A DNA stretch of 64,000 nucleotides from Alternaria dauci. Lineage: Eukaryota; Ascomycota; Dothideomycetes; Pleosporales; Pleosporaceae. The notes under the pieces are model-generated. The model was not told the DNA's origin. It ran no database searches and saw nothing but the letters and a program-made list of their open reading frames with translations. The stretch lies in contig NC_091272.1 in the NCBI RefSeq assembly GCF_042100115.1, positions 5,518,001 to 5,582,000 of the forward strand. The letters are read 5' to 3'. Below are positions 1 to 12,336 of this stretch, in pieces (position 1 is the stretch's first letter; every line of letters starts with the position of its first letter). The position numbers were made by a program, and so were the translations under genes.

Positions 1-1351
1 GTCATTGGCGAGAAAGCTCGAAGACTGTCGAGCGGATCTAGAAGAGGAAGAACGGAAGAGAATCAAAGCCGAGTGGGAACGTAACATGGCGCAAAAGAAG
101 GCGAAGCGTTACCGGTCCTACTCCATCCACGTTACCGAGACGGTCGCGCTTCAGATTCACAGAACTCAGCAGGCCAAAGACGCCAAGCTTGGAAAGCGCA
201 GGAAAGCTGTTGCTAAACGGGAAAAGGCCGTGGAGTCCGACCGAATTCTACAACAAAATGAACAAGCTGAGTACGAACAGGCAATAGAACTCTTTCGCGT
301 GGAGGTGGTTGAGGAGGCGAAGAACATGAAGACGCTACGCAAAGAGCTTCTTGACAATGACGCTATCAAGAGCCGCCTTCGACAGGACATCATGTCTGAA
401 CTCGAAACAGAAATGATGGAAAAGCGATCATCATGGCAAATTGCGCAGAACAAGAAGCGTGAAGAGCTCAACAATGAAAAGAGAGCCTTCCAACTCGAAC
501 GCGACGCCTGGAAAGAAGAAAAAGACCTAGCCATCTCCAAAGTCATCAAGGACGAGTGGGTAAGCCAAGGCTACGAGAAAGGCTTATCCGAGGGCAAGAT
601 ATTCAAGAGCAAAGAGCAATACTTACTTGGTTACCACTACGGCGCAAGGAATGCGAACAAAAAGACGGCAAAGCAGAATCTCGAAGATAGATACAATGAC
701 GGCCTCAGGGCAGGCAAAGAAGAGATGTCCAAGCAAGCCAAACAAGAAATGGAAAGATTCAAGGACATAACTGCCGACTTTGTCCATGAATTAGTCCGTA
801 CTAGTGTTCGAGAAGCGGAGGATAAATTGGCGGAAAAATTCCGGGTGTGGATGCGGGAGAGAGAGAACGCCATCCATTGTAACTCCCGCGCCTATGGTCT
901 ATATGAGGGAGCAGTCAACCAAATCCGCCGCCAGAACAACGTCGGTGGTTCTGAACAGGAAGAAGATGCCTTGACAAACATCATCGCCGTTACCATGGCA
1001 GATCAGATCGTCGTCGCTACGGCGATGGGTGGTTGGGACAAGACCTGTTGGCACAACACGACCCTTCCCCGGTCTATTTTATCCCCAGACTCCGAGGTGC
1101 TAAAGAAGTCGAGGTTTTACAAGGTTCTGATGCCGAAGCTGACAGAACAATGTGGCAAAGCAGCGGAGCGAGTCGAGCTTGCAAAAAAAGAACAAGAGAA
1201 GCAGAAGCAAGCTCACGCAGCTCGGGTAGAGGCTGAATGGGCCGCCCGACTTCCGATCGTCGTTAAGGAGCCTCTCGAGAACGAGGAGGCCGAGGACATG
1301 TCCGACAAGGAAATGGTGGCTACCTTCTTGAAGAACATACGAGACCAATAG
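1..1351 (+). CDS. Coiled-coil protein of unknown function, 5' end outside the window
   Basis: The frame is already open at the left edge; its first in-window codons include TTG but no upstream ATG, so I read this as the 3' part of a larger gene rather than a start at position 5. It encodes about 450 residues ending in a TAG at 1349-1351. Almost the whole segment is charged and helix-forming (Lys, Glu, Arg, Gln), with heptad-like stretches over roughly residues 1-190 and 380-420 of the visible part. A less charged middle part (around residues 190-260) has repeated Tyr-Gly and Glu-Gly pairs, such as QGYEKGLSEGK and YHYGARNANKK. I see no enzymatic motif, signal peptide or membrane segment. I do not recognise the family; a structural or scaffold role is only a guess. 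Confidence 0.6.
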   Translation, partial: SLARKLEDCRADLEEEERKRIKAEWERNMAQKKAKRYRSYSIHVTETVALQIHRTQQAKDAKLGKRRKAVAKREKAVESDRILQQNEQAEYEQAIELFRVEVVEEAKNMKTLRKELLDNDAIKSRLRQDIMSELETEMMEKRSSWQIAQNKKREELNNEKRAFQLERDAWKEEKDLAISKVIKDEWVSQGYEKGLSEGKIFKSKEQYLLGYHYGARNANKKTAKQNLEDRYNDGLRAGKEEMSKQAKQEMERFKDITADFVHELVRTSVREAEDKLAEKFRVWMRERENAIHCNSRAYGLYEGAVNQIRRQNNVGGSEQEEDALTNIIAVTMADQIVVATAMGGWDKTCWHNTTLPRSILSPDSEVLKKSRFYKVLMPKLTEQCGKAAERVELAKKEQEKQKQAHAARVEAEWAARLPIVVKEPLENEEAEDMSDKEMVATFLKNIRDQ

Positions 1352-1941
1352 ATACTGACTTCATGTTGGTGATGATACTGGCCTCGTGCTGGTGATGATA
1401 CTGGCTTTGGTCGGTCCCCAGATAGCGACCTTGCGTCAGCTTCCTATACCGTCGCTACGGTCCATATAGTCATGCAATGACTGGTTCAGATACCAGCAAT
1501 GCTGGTCTATTGTACAAATAAATTCTGTTCATGGTACTGGGTCTTTCAGTCCACGGTCTCAGCGATAGCACAAACGTTAGCAAGCCGTGGTCTGTTCTGT
1601 ACCTAGGTAGCTTGTCAATCAGAAATAATTCATCTCCCGCGTACGTCTGTGACCCGTATAGTCCTGAACATTACCATGTACATAGACCCCAGTCCCCCAC
1701 TGCAACAATCTAGCGATCGGGTTGCAAGCGATGCTCTGAGCGATGTTGTTATGCTTAGTCATTCACGCGTGTCCAGGCGGTGTCTGACGCCATTGCCCCG
1801 CTGCCCACAGGCCGCCGCTGTCGCACGCCGCATTCTACCAAACTTTGAGTCACTTTCCAACTGCACAACACAGGTTGGACCTTTCGCGCCACACTCCACG
1901 TTAATCGAACGCATACACGACCTCGCAAACCTCACCACACC
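1352..1941. other. Intergenic: 3' flank and promoter of the CCDC124-like gene
   Basis: Short open frames here overlap one another and show no recognisable protein. Apart from the 23-bp-period repeat, the stretch just before 1942 is C- and A-rich, as is usual for a fungal 5' leader. Nothing else can be supported. Confidence 0.5.
1368..1405. repeat. Two-copy 15-bp direct repeat
   Basis: GGTGATGATACTGGC occurs at 1368-1382 and again at 1391-1405, a 23-bp period, just downstream of the preceding stop codon. It is a minor tandem duplication in a probable 3' UTR. Confidence 0.6.
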
Positions 1942-2649
1942 ATGGCGAAAAAGGGCGCCGCTGGCGGTGGCGAGAACTCGAAGAAAGCACAAGGACAAGC
2001 CCGCAAGGCTGACGCCGCCGCATCGAAGCAGGCTGCAAAGAACCAACAAGCTGAGAAGGCCGAGGCAGAGGAATGGAGCAAGGGCGCAAAGTCGAATGCG
2101 AAGGCGTAGGCTGCATCTTTGCTTCTACTTGGGCAGTAGCTAACAGATGGCAGCGAGGCAGCAGCAGAAAAGGCCGCCGAAGCAGCCCGTAAGAAGGCTG
2201 AGAAGGAGGCGCTGCTCCGCGAAGAAGAAGCCTCTCTACCCTCCAAGCCCAAGGGCAAGAACCCCAAAGCCGAGAAGAAGCCCCGCGGCATCGACTCGGC
2301 GCTCGGCTCCTTCGACGCGAAGCCCGGCGCTCTCAACGCCAGCGGTATCGACAACGCCCTGGACGCTCTGGACATCACAGGCAACAGCCAGGACAAGGTG
2401 GATCGCCACCCTGAGAGGCGCTTCAAGGCTGCATATGCTGCGTTTGAGGAGCGGAGACTGGACGAGATGAAGGACGACAAGGGTCTGCGACGACAGCAGA
2501 AGATTGACCAGATCCGCAAGGAGTTTGAGAAGCACCCCGACAACCCATTCAACCAAGTCACCGGATCCTACAACATGAGCAAAGAGGAGATAGCTGCGCT
2601 GCGGGAATCAGAGAAGGAAAAGAAGGAGAAGAGGCTTGTAGGGGCGTAG
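1942..2649 (+). CDS. CCDC124/Lso2-type ribosome-binding protein
   Basis: Two exons, 1942-2105 and 2154-2649, joined across a 48-nt intron (GTAGGC donor, GCTAAC branch, CAG acceptor) give 219 residues, close to human CCDC124 (about 223). The N-terminal half is a Lys/Ala/Glu-rich helix. The C-terminal half holds the family signature: DRHPERRFKAAYAAFEERRL, then a basic helix and the KHPDNPFNQ motif. CCDC124 and yeast Lso2 bind idle 80S ribosomes in the mRNA/tRNA channel and help them restart after starvation; that role is inherited from the family, not seen here. Acceptor choice is fixed by frame: using the nearer AG at 2146 would break the reading frame. No signal or membrane segment. I am confident of the family. 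Confidence 0.88.
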
Positions 2650-3467
2650 ACTGAGTGGCTGTGTTCTTCTCGCGTGCTATTCATATTCGGGGCGTTCTGG
2701 GTAGACCTGGGACGAGACGCCTCAGCGCATGAGTGCTAGACGGGCCGAGGCACATCTCGAGCAAGATTTGGCTAGACTCCGCCTCATGAACGATGCCCCG
2801 GGTCTGCAATTTGACCTGCATCTTCAACAATCTCCTCTGCTTTTGCCTGTGATCATCTCCACGGTCTTGGCACCACGAGAGCCCCGCATCATCCCCTAGC
2901 TATGCAGGTACAAGTGCGCGTCTAGCTGATCTTCTATAGTAGTGCATGCTGGCGCGGTTGGCTGTGACGTTGGTCGTGAGAGCACGGCAAGCGACGCGTC
3001 TTTTCTTAGCGACCAAACAGCGAAAGCAAAAGCGCCTGTGTTGCACGACCAGCGAGCACCAGGAATGGGCCGAGTCCAAATATGAAGGGTAAACCGCCCA
3101 GACGAGTTACAGAGGCGCCAAAAAGATCAGAGGCCCGAAAAGCAAGCAGCCGCTGCGCTGAAACACGGGTGCTAGCCAGCCATTGGCCACGACTAATTCC
3201 GTTCCTGCGTTTCGAAACGCCCGCTTACCCAATCCCTGCTCTCACCCGCGCGCTCCTTCCCCGACTTCACTCACCGAAGAAACGGACCCACGCGAGTCAG
3301 ATGTGTAGTTAATGTCTAGCCCCGTCCTTCACCATGGCTGCTTTTCTCTCCCTTCACATTCTGCCTGCACCTGCCGTGTATACAATCGTTACTTTCCTTC
3401 CTGTTTCTCTTTCGACTTGTAGTCGCTTACCTTCTTTTGACCTCTACCCATTCGTTTCTCAACCAAC
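2650..3467. other. Intergenic: promoter region of the GH76 gene
   Basis: No credible gene. From about 3330 to 3467 the + strand is strongly pyrimidine-rich (runs of CTTTC and TTCCTTCC), typical of fungal core promoters and 5' leaders of well-expressed genes. The small open frame at 3082-3312 has no recognisable content. Confidence 0.5.
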
Positions 3468-5418
3468 ATGAAGTACTTTACTACTGGAGCTGCGCTCCTT
3501 GCTACTTTGACTGCAACCGCCGGCGGTGTCACGCTTGACCCGGAGGATGAGGGTGAGCAAGTTTGCAGTGATCACAACTCCAAAGCTGACTTCAGTAGCG
3601 TCCATTCTCAGCGCCACTCGGCAGTATGCCTACGGTCTGATGTCGATGTACCAGGGCAACGCTACAGGCCTTCCCAAGGAGGATATAGGAATCTGGCCCC
3701 AACCCCACTACTGGTGGGAAGGCGGTGCGGCATGGGGCGGCATGATCGAGTACAGCCAGTTCAGTGGGGACGATTCACACGTCAAGACCCTCCAGCAGGC
3801 TCTGACTGCCAACTACGGCCCTGACAACGACTTCATCCTGTCATACCGCAAGAGCCAGACGGGCAACGATGACCAGGCCTTCTGGGCGCTTGCCGTTATG
3901 AGCGCGCTCGAGTATCAGTTCCCTGACCCTGCTCAGGCGCCAGCGAGCTACCTCGAGGTCGCAACAAACGCTTTCGAGAACATTGTGGGCCGATGGGACG
4001 AGACTACCTGCGACGGAGGCCTCAAGTGGCAGATCTACCCCGAGAACGCATACGGTTACAACTACAAGAACTCCATCTCCAACGGATGCGCCTTCGCTCT
4101 CGGTGCACGCCTCGCCCGCTACACTGGCGAGCAAAAGTACGCCGACTGGGCTGTGAAGATCTACGACTGGACCAAGAAGGTTGGACTCATCACCGACATA
4201 TACGAGGTGTTTGACGGAACAGACGACAAGACGAACTGCGCCAAGGTTGCGGATGAGACCCAGTGGACTTACAACAACGCCATGTTCCTTCACGGATCGG
4301 CGTTCATGTACGACTACACCAACGGCGACGACATCTGGAAAGAGCGCACATCTGGCTTCCTGGACCACGCCGAGCTGCTTTTCTTCCGGCCTTACGAAAA
4401 CTCCACGGGCATCATGTACGAGTGGGCTTGCGAGACGGGCGAGAATAACCGCCCCTGCAATCTCGATCAGCAATCCTTCAAGGCATATCTCTCCCGCTTC
4501 ATTGCCAAGACTGCAATGGTCGCTCCCTTTACCAAGGAAAAGATTGTTCCATTCCTGAAGGCTTCTGCAGTCGGCGCTGCCAAGTCCTGCTCTGGCGGCC
4601 CTGACGGCGCTACATGCGGCAGCAAGTGGTACACTGGAAGCTGGGACGGAACCTCTGGTGTCGGTCAACAGCTGTCCGCCCTGGAAGTCACTCAGGCTCT
4701 TCTGATGATCCAGAAGGGTACCCTTCCGGCGAAGAACAACAGCGCGCCGAAGCCATCGACTAGCGCTGCTCCCAAGTCCAGCTCCACACCAACTCTTTCA
4801 TCGGTTCCTGCATCGAGCTACGCTGCTTCAGCTCCCTCTGTAACCAGCCAGGTGCCTGCTCCCAGCGAGGCTGCTCCTTCATCCAGCGAAGTTGCCGAGG
4901 CCCCCTCGTCCAGCAAGATCGCATCCAGCGAGGCGCCGTCTAGCGAGGCTCCCGAGTCGGCTCCATCGAAGATCCCCGAAGCAGACCAAGCACCTGCTTC
5001 GACCGTGGTGGTTTCCTCGGTCGTCGTTGTTACTAGCACATCGGCCTTGAGCTCTCAGCCATCTTCTTCAGACAAGCCTGCTGGCCAGTCGGACGTTGCC
5101 GCGTCTACCAGCTGCGCCCGCAGTGTGACCAGGACCGTGACCATCTCGCGCGCCTCCCCAACAACCAGCTGCACACCTAGCGTAACTGAGACTGTCTACG
5201 TCCCGGCAGCATCTGGGACTTCAGGTCTCTTGGTGGACTCTTCTCCTGCTCCTGTCGTGCCGCCTGTCTCTACGACGTTGATCTCGGCGCCACCTGCTAA
5301 CAGCAGCCTGCCCAACCCGACGTTGCCAGCGGAGTTCCTCGGCGCTGCCTCCATGCTCGCCGGCAGCAGCTCGGTTTTGGCCGCGGTAGTGGCTGCGATG
5401 GTCTTCGCAATGTTGTAA
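3468..5418 (+). CDS. GH76 alpha-1,6-mannanase (Dfg5/Dcw1 type), GPI-anchored
   Basis: Exon 1 is 3468-3552; a 43-nt intron (GTGAGC to CAG) leads to exon 2 at 3596-5418, giving 635 residues. Residues 1-20 are a signal peptide (MKYFTTGAALLATLTATAGG). The glycosidase domain follows, with the family's HYWWEGGAAWGG segment and the catalytic Asp pair D120-D121 in GNDDQAFW. From about residue 410 a Ser/Ala/Pro-rich stalk of some 200 residues leads to a hydrophobic C-terminus (ending AAVVAAMVFAML) that fits a GPI-attachment signal. Dfg5/Dcw1 proteins act on GPI mannans at the plasma membrane and help move GPI proteins into the wall; that role is from the family. The ATG at 3526 lies inside the coding/intron junction and is not the start, because it would drop the signal peptide. 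Confidence 0.93.
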
Positions 5419-6242
5419 GCATCAACGCGCACATTGCCTCCTACCTTCTTCTTCTATCTTGTACATATATACCCTTCTTATTTTATAGACCACCATATCC
5501 ACGGGCCGCTTGACGGCATCTTACAAATGTATATTGGTCCTTTTATTTGGAAGAATGCACACGTGACGATCGCAGTATCAGCTTGGACATTTGCACGATA
5601 TGATAACAATTTCAAAGACTCGCAAAGTACGCGGCCGGTCCAATGGCTTCATCGGTCTGGCATGTCTCCGGTAGTGACTTTTTTTAGGCGATGGGCGCTG
5701 GCGACTACCCCACTCGGGAAGGCCGCCAACAATTAACGTGCGATGACATAGGAAGCATCCCACTACCCCAGCCATATCTGCATCCCTCCACATATCCGGG
5801 CTCAACAACGAAATAGCGCTCCGGATACGCGCTGTTGAGAGCTTGTCCTCCTCAGCAACACCTGCGCTGATCGGGTATCGGCTCTTCTCGTGTCCGCGCA
5901 GCGTCGGTGATTACTGTGGCCTGATGTTCTTCTACACGCGACTGCTGAAGAGAAAGTGCTAGAACGCGAAGGTGCGTGACAACATGTCTCAGTCTGCACC
6001 TGCGTACTAACCAACATGCGCCTGCAGCTCCCAACGCAGCTTCAAAGTCAGCGACTATCATCCGCAGTGCGCACATCCACACCCATCGCTTCTCATCCGC
6101 TATCGCTATCGCTATCATCTCCTAGCCCACATACATTCGCACACCAGCAGCCATAGGAGGCTACATCAACCTCGCTCTTGCGGTGGCACACATCGTCGCT
6201 ATCGCAACCATCGTTGGCGTACTCGTGGTCTAGGTAGCCAAG
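5419..6242. other. Intergenic between GH76 and the acyltransferase gene
   Basis: No supportable gene. A short CGCTAT microsatellite lies near 6098-6118. Open frames on both strands are short, overlapping and without known motifs. The last 150 bases are probably the 5' leader of the acyltransferase. Confidence 0.45.
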
Positions 6243-8643
6243 ATGGCGACCGAGAAGAGAGACGCAAGGGGCAAGAAGCTCGCCGTCATGAACAAATATG
6301 TCTACGATGCCTTCTTGTGGACGTTCTCGATCCTGGTAGAGCTCTTCTTCCGAGAAGTCCATCCTAGGAGTAGTTGGAAGGTGCCAAAGGAAGGCCCCGT
6401 CATTTTTGTGTGCGCCCCGCATGCGAACCAGGTAAGGCACAATGCTATCGCGTTGCACGAGGGAATATGCTAACGGATGGCAGTTTGTTGACCCCCTCAT
6501 GTTGATGCGAGTCGTCAAGAAAGAATCCGACCGCCGAATCCAATTCCTAATCGCCGACAAATCGATGAAGCGCAAATTCGTGGGCGCAATGGCAAGCTTG
6601 ACAGGTGTCGTGCCTGTAGGAAGAGCCATGGACATGACCAAACCTGCAGAGGGCAAGATTTACCTCCCCGATCCAATCAACGATCCAACCCTCGTTCGTG
6701 GTGTAGGCACCAACTTTGAAGATTCAAAATTCCAGGTCGGCGGCTCGATCGTGCTGCCCAAGGTAGACAACAAGGCGGCAACCGCTGAGATACTCGAGAT
6801 CAAAGGTCCCGAGGAGATTAGATTGAAGCGTGGCTTCAAGGGCGGTGTTGCTATGCAGCAGATGACTGGGCGGAACGACATGACCAAGGACGGCACATTC
6901 GTTGGCGGAGCCGATGCAAAGAAGGGTATTGCTGATGGCTACGAGGGAACTACCTTCCAGGTTGCGCCCAAGCTCGATCAAACAGAGGTTTACGACGCGG
7001 TCCATGCGGTTCTTCACCATGGTGGAAGCATCGGTATCTTCCCTGAAGGTGGTAGCCATGACCGCACAGATCTCCTACCTCTGAAAGGTGAATAATTCGG
7101 GAATCGAAGTTGATCACGTACTAACAGCCCTCAGCTGGTGTTGCTATTATGGCGCTTGGTACGGTCGTAACAAAGCCAGACTGCAATCTCAACATCATCC
7201 CCGTCGGCATGAACTACTTCCACGCTCACAAGTTTCGATCGAGGGCTGTCATTGAGTTTGGTACGCCAATCCACGTGCCACCTGAGCTAGCTCAGAAGTT
7301 CGATGGGCCTGGAAGACGTGAGGCCATCGGCGAGATGTTGGAAACCATTCGCCAGGGACTCATCTCTGTTACAGTTACCACACCAGACTACGATACTCTT
7401 ATGGTACGTTCAATACACCGCCGTACCCTCTATCACCACTAACTCTTCTCAGGTCATCCAAGCTGTACGCCGCCTCTACAACTCCAAGGGCACCAAGCTT
7501 CCTCTTCCCAGGGTTGTTGAGCTTAATCGTCGTCTTGTCCAAGGGTACGAACGCTACAAAGACGACCCTCGCATCGTTGAACTCAAGAAGGAGGTCATTG
7601 CGTACAATAGCAAGCTTAAGGCGCTCGGCATCCGGGATCATCAAGTACAGTATGCGAAGATGCATCCTATCAAGGCAGCCGGTCTTTTCTTCTATCGTCT
7701 TGGAAAGCTGCTCTTCCTGAGTACGCTCGTCCTTCCTGGAACGCTACTCTTCAGCTTGGTCTTTATCGTCACCAAGGTCGTCTCGATCAGAAAGGCAAGA
7801 GAAGCACTCGCCGCATCGAACGTCAAGGTTCAAGCCAGAGATGTCATGGCCACATGGAAGCTTCTCGTTGCCATGGCTGCCGCCCCAGCAGCCTACTTTT
7901 GGTATGTTTGTCTAGGACTCTATTGGTACTCCTACAACAACTGCAACGGCTACCTCCCTGCCGGCATCCCGAAGCGTTGGCTCATTGCCCCTCAACTCGT
8001 TGTCTACGTTACCATCACCTATGGCGCTCTTCGCTTCGGTGAGGTCGCCATGGACATTCTGAAATCCCTCGGTCCCCTTTGGAAGATGATGAACCCCTTC
8101 TCCAACAGCGAACTCGTCAGGCTGCAGGAGCGACGTGAGAAACTGGCCCAGCGTGTGAATGACATCATCAACGAACTCGGCCCGGAGATGTACGAGGACT
8201 TCCACTCCAAGCGTATCGTCGAGGATCCCTTTGTCAAGCAGGAGCAAGACCGCACACCGCCACCAAAGTCTGACGAGGATGCGAAGATCGAAGCAGGCCA
8301 AGACATCGAGACATACGACTACCCTGCTTCGCCTGGTTCCATGAACGAGATACCGCGTAACGAGTCGTTTCACGATCTTGCGAACCAAGACTTCTTTTCT
8401 AGTCGACCGCAGACGCCAAAGAAGAGCCGCAGTCGGAATAGCAGCAGTGCGAACTTGGGCGGCTTCCAGCTCAAGCCTTTCAGCACCATTGACGGTAATA
8501 TGGACGAGGTGAAGAGGAGGTTGACAGATGGTGTCAAGCAAAGGACGAGGCAGAGGAGGAGCAGCGGAGAGGGAAGCTGGGACGACGGCGAGGACGGCGA
8601 AGAATTGACCATGGGTAGGAAAGACCGGTCGTATACCAAGTAG
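6243..8643 (+). CDS. GPT2: Glycerol-3-phosphate/DHAP sn-1 acyltransferase (Gpt2/Sct1 family)
   Basis: Four exons (6243-6431, 6484-7087, 7135-7403, 7453-8643) encode 750 residues, the usual size for yeast Gpt2/Sct1. The enzyme makes lysophosphatidic acid, the first step of glycerolipid synthesis, in the ER membrane. Visible motifs: the catalytic His segment APHANQFVDP (H60), which is split exactly by intron 1, and the phosphate-binding FPEGGSHDRTDLLP (from F249), split from AGVAIMALG by intron 2. A family-typical insertion lies between them. Exon 4 carries hydrophobic segments at about residues 430-465, 490-515 and 530-555, then a long polar, Ser-rich tail. Introns are 52, 47 and 49 nt with CTAAC-like branches. 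It converges on CDC45. Gpt2 versus Sct1 cannot be told from this sequence alone; filamentous fungi often have one. Confidence 0.93.
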
Positions 8644-9024
8644 TTTCACAGGCGGTCACAGTAATTGGCGGGAGCGGTATGTTGGTTTTGCTTGTACTAA
8701 AGATACCACTGTCCTTTCATCCAGTCGGTTGAAATTGGACTTGTTATGCATGAATACGATTTGCTTGCTATGCTATGCCAAGTACTTTCCAAAGGTCATT
8801 GCTGGTACATGTGATCCTGCCTACAAATATGCCCCGAATCAATAAATAAACTTACATGGATATTCCCACCCCAAAAAATGCCATGTCATGCTGCATGCAA
8901 ACGCTGTGTCCAAAACCCCTACCTTGATTCCTTCAAAATGATATCTTACCTCTGTACCAAAACCCAAATCGTCGCCAGAACAGTAACACAAAGGAAAGCT
9001 CTCTACGCAGAGTGTGGTGTGCAT
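8644..9024. other. Intergenic between two convergent genes
   Basis: Shared 3' region of the acyltransferase and CDC45. It is somewhat T/A-rich with AATAAATAAA at about 8840, a plausible polyadenylation context. No gene is visible. Confidence 0.5.
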
Positions 9025-11639
9025 CTAGCCAACAACGGCCTTTTGACTTAACTTCTCCAAAAACCCACTCAAATCCTCCTTTTTGATCTCAATCACACAT
9101 GCCTCGAAACTGTCCATACGCACCCTGGCGCCCGTCTCTCGTACGACTTCTTGAAACGCGTTGCCAAATCTATTCATCCCCGATCCTCTACCATCATCCT
9201 CATCGTCCGAATCCTCGGAATCATTGTCCGAGGAATCATCTTCCTCCTCTTCGGATTCGGTATCATCCGCCACTTCATCTTCTTCAAGACCCGCAGCAAG
9301 GTTGCGCGCAACACGCGCTTTGCGACGATCCTCCCTCGCCTCAGCCCTTTGTAACTGTCTCGCCTCCTTAGCTTTGAGCTTCGCTTCGCGTTTCTGGAGA
9401 CGCGACTTTGCTGATTCGGTGGCGCCGCCTCCGCCGAGACCAACGACGACGTACAGACCTCGCGAGTCGTCGAGGCCAGCCATGACGAGCTCGCTGCCCT
9501 TGTTCTTGCCCTTTGTGCCGTTGAGTTCCACGATGGCTTCGGCGATCCAGAGAGCGAGTTTGGTGAGGGCGCCCGGGTGGGTGAAGAGTTGGACGTCGGG
9601 GCCTTCTTTTACGACGGCCATGCGGAAGGCGCGGAGGTGGCGGATCTGCTTCTTTTCGATCAGTGCGGTTCCTGTGCGGAGGATGGCGCGATGGAGGTGT
9701 TGTGCTGTGCTGATGTGCTCGACGAGCTTGTCTATGTCGCCCAGGGCATCGTATGCCGTCCAGAAGCGGCTTGTGATGTGTTCCTGGGCGAGGTCTTGTT
9801 GTTCTTGTGTCGATGTCATCTCGGTGTGGTCGTTGGCTCCAACAAAGTTCGAGCTGTCCAGGGCGGATTGGTTAAGGTTCTTTGCATCGCCGACTTCGAG
9901 TATGGCACCGAGGACGATACCAGCGTCGATGGCGGAGAGACATGCTTTCCACCCCCAGCAGCGAACAAATCCCCAGCCATCTTTCGGGTCGCCTGTGCTT
10001 GACTTTGGTGGCACGAGGCCGTCGAGACCGTATTGCGGAGCAAACTTGAGGAGGCGCTCCCGGAGACCACGTTTGAGCTCCATGTCCATGTGTGTATATC
10101 TTTGCTTGCACTCCGTGAGCGATACACCCATCTTGGCAAGAAGTTTGGCAAGCCGCTTTTGTCCTGCGTCGCTCCAGATGTGCAGCTTGGCGGAGAGGTA
10201 GGGCGAGTGGAGCATGCTTTCGTAGAGGGACCAGTGCCGGAGGAGGAGGAACCGTGGTTCGGGAGAGAGGCGGATAGACTTGTCTGTTGCGGAGAGAGCA
10301 CTTGTGGGGATGACACCCCATACCTCGCCCAGCGTCGCATTGCGGGATACACTTGAGGCGTCTGTGACAGGATTCAGTCGACGCACTTCGTCTCGGAGGA
10401 CAGAGCGGATGTTCTCTCCTCGGTTCCCGTTCCATCCTGCTGAACCACCTTGTGCTGAGAGGGGATTGAGGCCAACACCGCTTCCTGTCCGTCCGTAGAG
10501 CTCCAGACTGCTGACGCCTACAATAGCATTCCACAGCAGGTCGTTGTCTTCGCGGCCGAGTTCTGACGCTAGATTGTACACGAGGGAGGAGACGGGGTCT
10601 GAGTAGGAGGTGCCGCGTGTGTAGTATTTGTCGAGGGTGGAGGCGTACTTGTTTCGCTTCTTGATCAGCTGCCTCCGTAGGCTCTTTATCGACTTCTCCT
10701 TTGGCGCGGCTACCGATGGGGATGCAGAGCGGCTGCGGGAGTCTGAACGAGAGAAGTCGGAGGAGCCGCCTAGTTGGTTCACTGCTAGCAAACCTCTCCG
10801 CCGTCTCGGTTCGGGTGACGACGGTATTGAGCCTCCCTGGGCATTGTTAGCATGATCCTCATCGTAACATTGAGTAGACGCACTGAATTACTCCTCCGCC
10901 TTTGTGCTGGCCGCTCGTCGTCTGTCATCTCATCCTCCGAGTCGTCCTCCTCGCCCCATGACTTTCTCTTCTTTGGTGCCTGTCCAGAAGACGGTTCCTC
11001 GTCGTCCTGGTCGTCCGAATCATCGCTGATGTCGTCTTCCTCCCCCACCTCTGGCATCTCCTCGAGCCCAGCATATGCTTCGCGCTCTGCCTGCAACTCT
11101 TCTTCGATATCACCGTCGTCAAAGACTACGATTCCGCCTCTTGACGACTGGTACGAGTGTAGGATCTTGCCCTTGTCCACCCCCGCTTGTCTCCGCACAA
11201 ACTCTCCCGTTGCGGGGTCCTGACTTATGGGCGCGGCAAAGACATTGGTCAGATTCCACGGCCGCCTGGCATCCAACAGCCAGACCTCGACATCGCCAGT
11301 TCCGCCCTCGCCGTTCTCGTCCACGTCCAGACCCAGTATCTCCTCCATGTCGACCATGCCTCCCACACCTAAACATATGACGACGCCTCCGCTCCCGCCG
11401 TCTGTTGTCCGCATGGGCCGCACCAGGTCTTCTGCCGCTCGTGAGAGGTCGCCATATCCGGCAATGGGTTGTATTTTGTGGGGTATGTAGTCGCGCTTCA
11501 GTAACGCGGTGAGTATGCGGCAGGCACAAAGCGCGTCTGGTTCGAGGGCGACGAGGAGCAGAACTGGCGGGGCGGCGGCATGTGTGCGTTTTATGAGGTT
11601 CTGGTATAGGTGGGCTATCAGATTTCGCGGGAGGTACAT
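9025..11639 (-). CDS. CDC45: DNA replication initiation protein Cdc45
   Basis: Two exons on the minus strand, 11639-10884 and 10836-9025, with a 47-nt intron (GTGCGT donor, GCTAACAATGCCCAG end), give 855 residues. Cdc45 is the DHH-fold subunit of the CMG helicase that unwinds DNA at replication forks. Family features: the start MYLPRNLIAHLYQ, the early block PVLLLVALEPDALCACRILTALLKRD, a long acidic linker near residues 195-245 (EEDDISDDSDDQDDEE), YYTRGTSYSDPVSSLVYNLA, LLLRHWSLYESMLHS, a second acidic linker near residues 772-807, and the C-terminus ACVIEIKKEDLSGFLEKL. I start at 11639, not the longer open frame to 11816, because the extra 59 residues look like leader sequence and Cdc45 proteins begin close to MYLPRN. 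Confidence 0.95.
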
Positions 11640-12336
11640 GGCGGCGGCGGTAAAGTGGTTCGCCCTGCGTGCAGGTGTAGAGAAAACGCGCCGAGAGACG
11701 CGTCGGGAGAATTTGAGGGGGGGCTGGTGGGGCGGTGTGACGCTTATTGCATGCTCAGCATTGGTGGGGAAAATAATACAAGACGTGATTAAATAAAGAG
11801 CAGGGTAGAAGGGCAACTGGTATGCGTGAGGGCGGGTGCTTGCACAGCTCGTGGTGGTGTAGTATCGAGGATGGGCTCGACGCGTTCTGCGCTAGCCGCG
11901 GAAATGGCTTCGCTCGGACGCGCCTCTGACGTGAACATTTCACTCCCATCTCGATTCCGACCGCGACTCGTCTAGTCCTACACTCAGCTGTGTTGCACAT
12001 GCTTGATTAGCAGGATAGAACATACGCGTCATGGACCAGCTTTAGCCCAAGAGCATGAATTGTACATGTATACTGTTTTTGTTGCTTCCCAGTAGAATCA
12101 TGCCGACCACGGCGAGCCGATGCAAGATTTCGGAAACATCATCCGTGAGTATCTCTTTCATTCCGCTCTACCATAGAAAGCACAATGAACTCAATCTCAT
12201 CAAGCTTACCATCTCCAATCGCTCACCAGTCTCAACTCCGATCCCTTTTCCATCTGTCCCTTCAGGTCCTCTTGTCCAGAAAGCTCGGTCAATGTCCATC
12301 GGTGCATACTGAGCGCCATAGCTATCCATTGGCGAC
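11640..12336. other. Intergenic: CDC45 promoter and 3' flank of the next gene
   Basis: No separate gene is convincing. On the minus strand another frame from 12509 to 12168 continues past the stop of the neighbouring gene (GLVESPMDSYGAQYAPMDID) and looks mildly protein-like, so a different 3' end of that gene cannot be excluded. Confidence 0.4.
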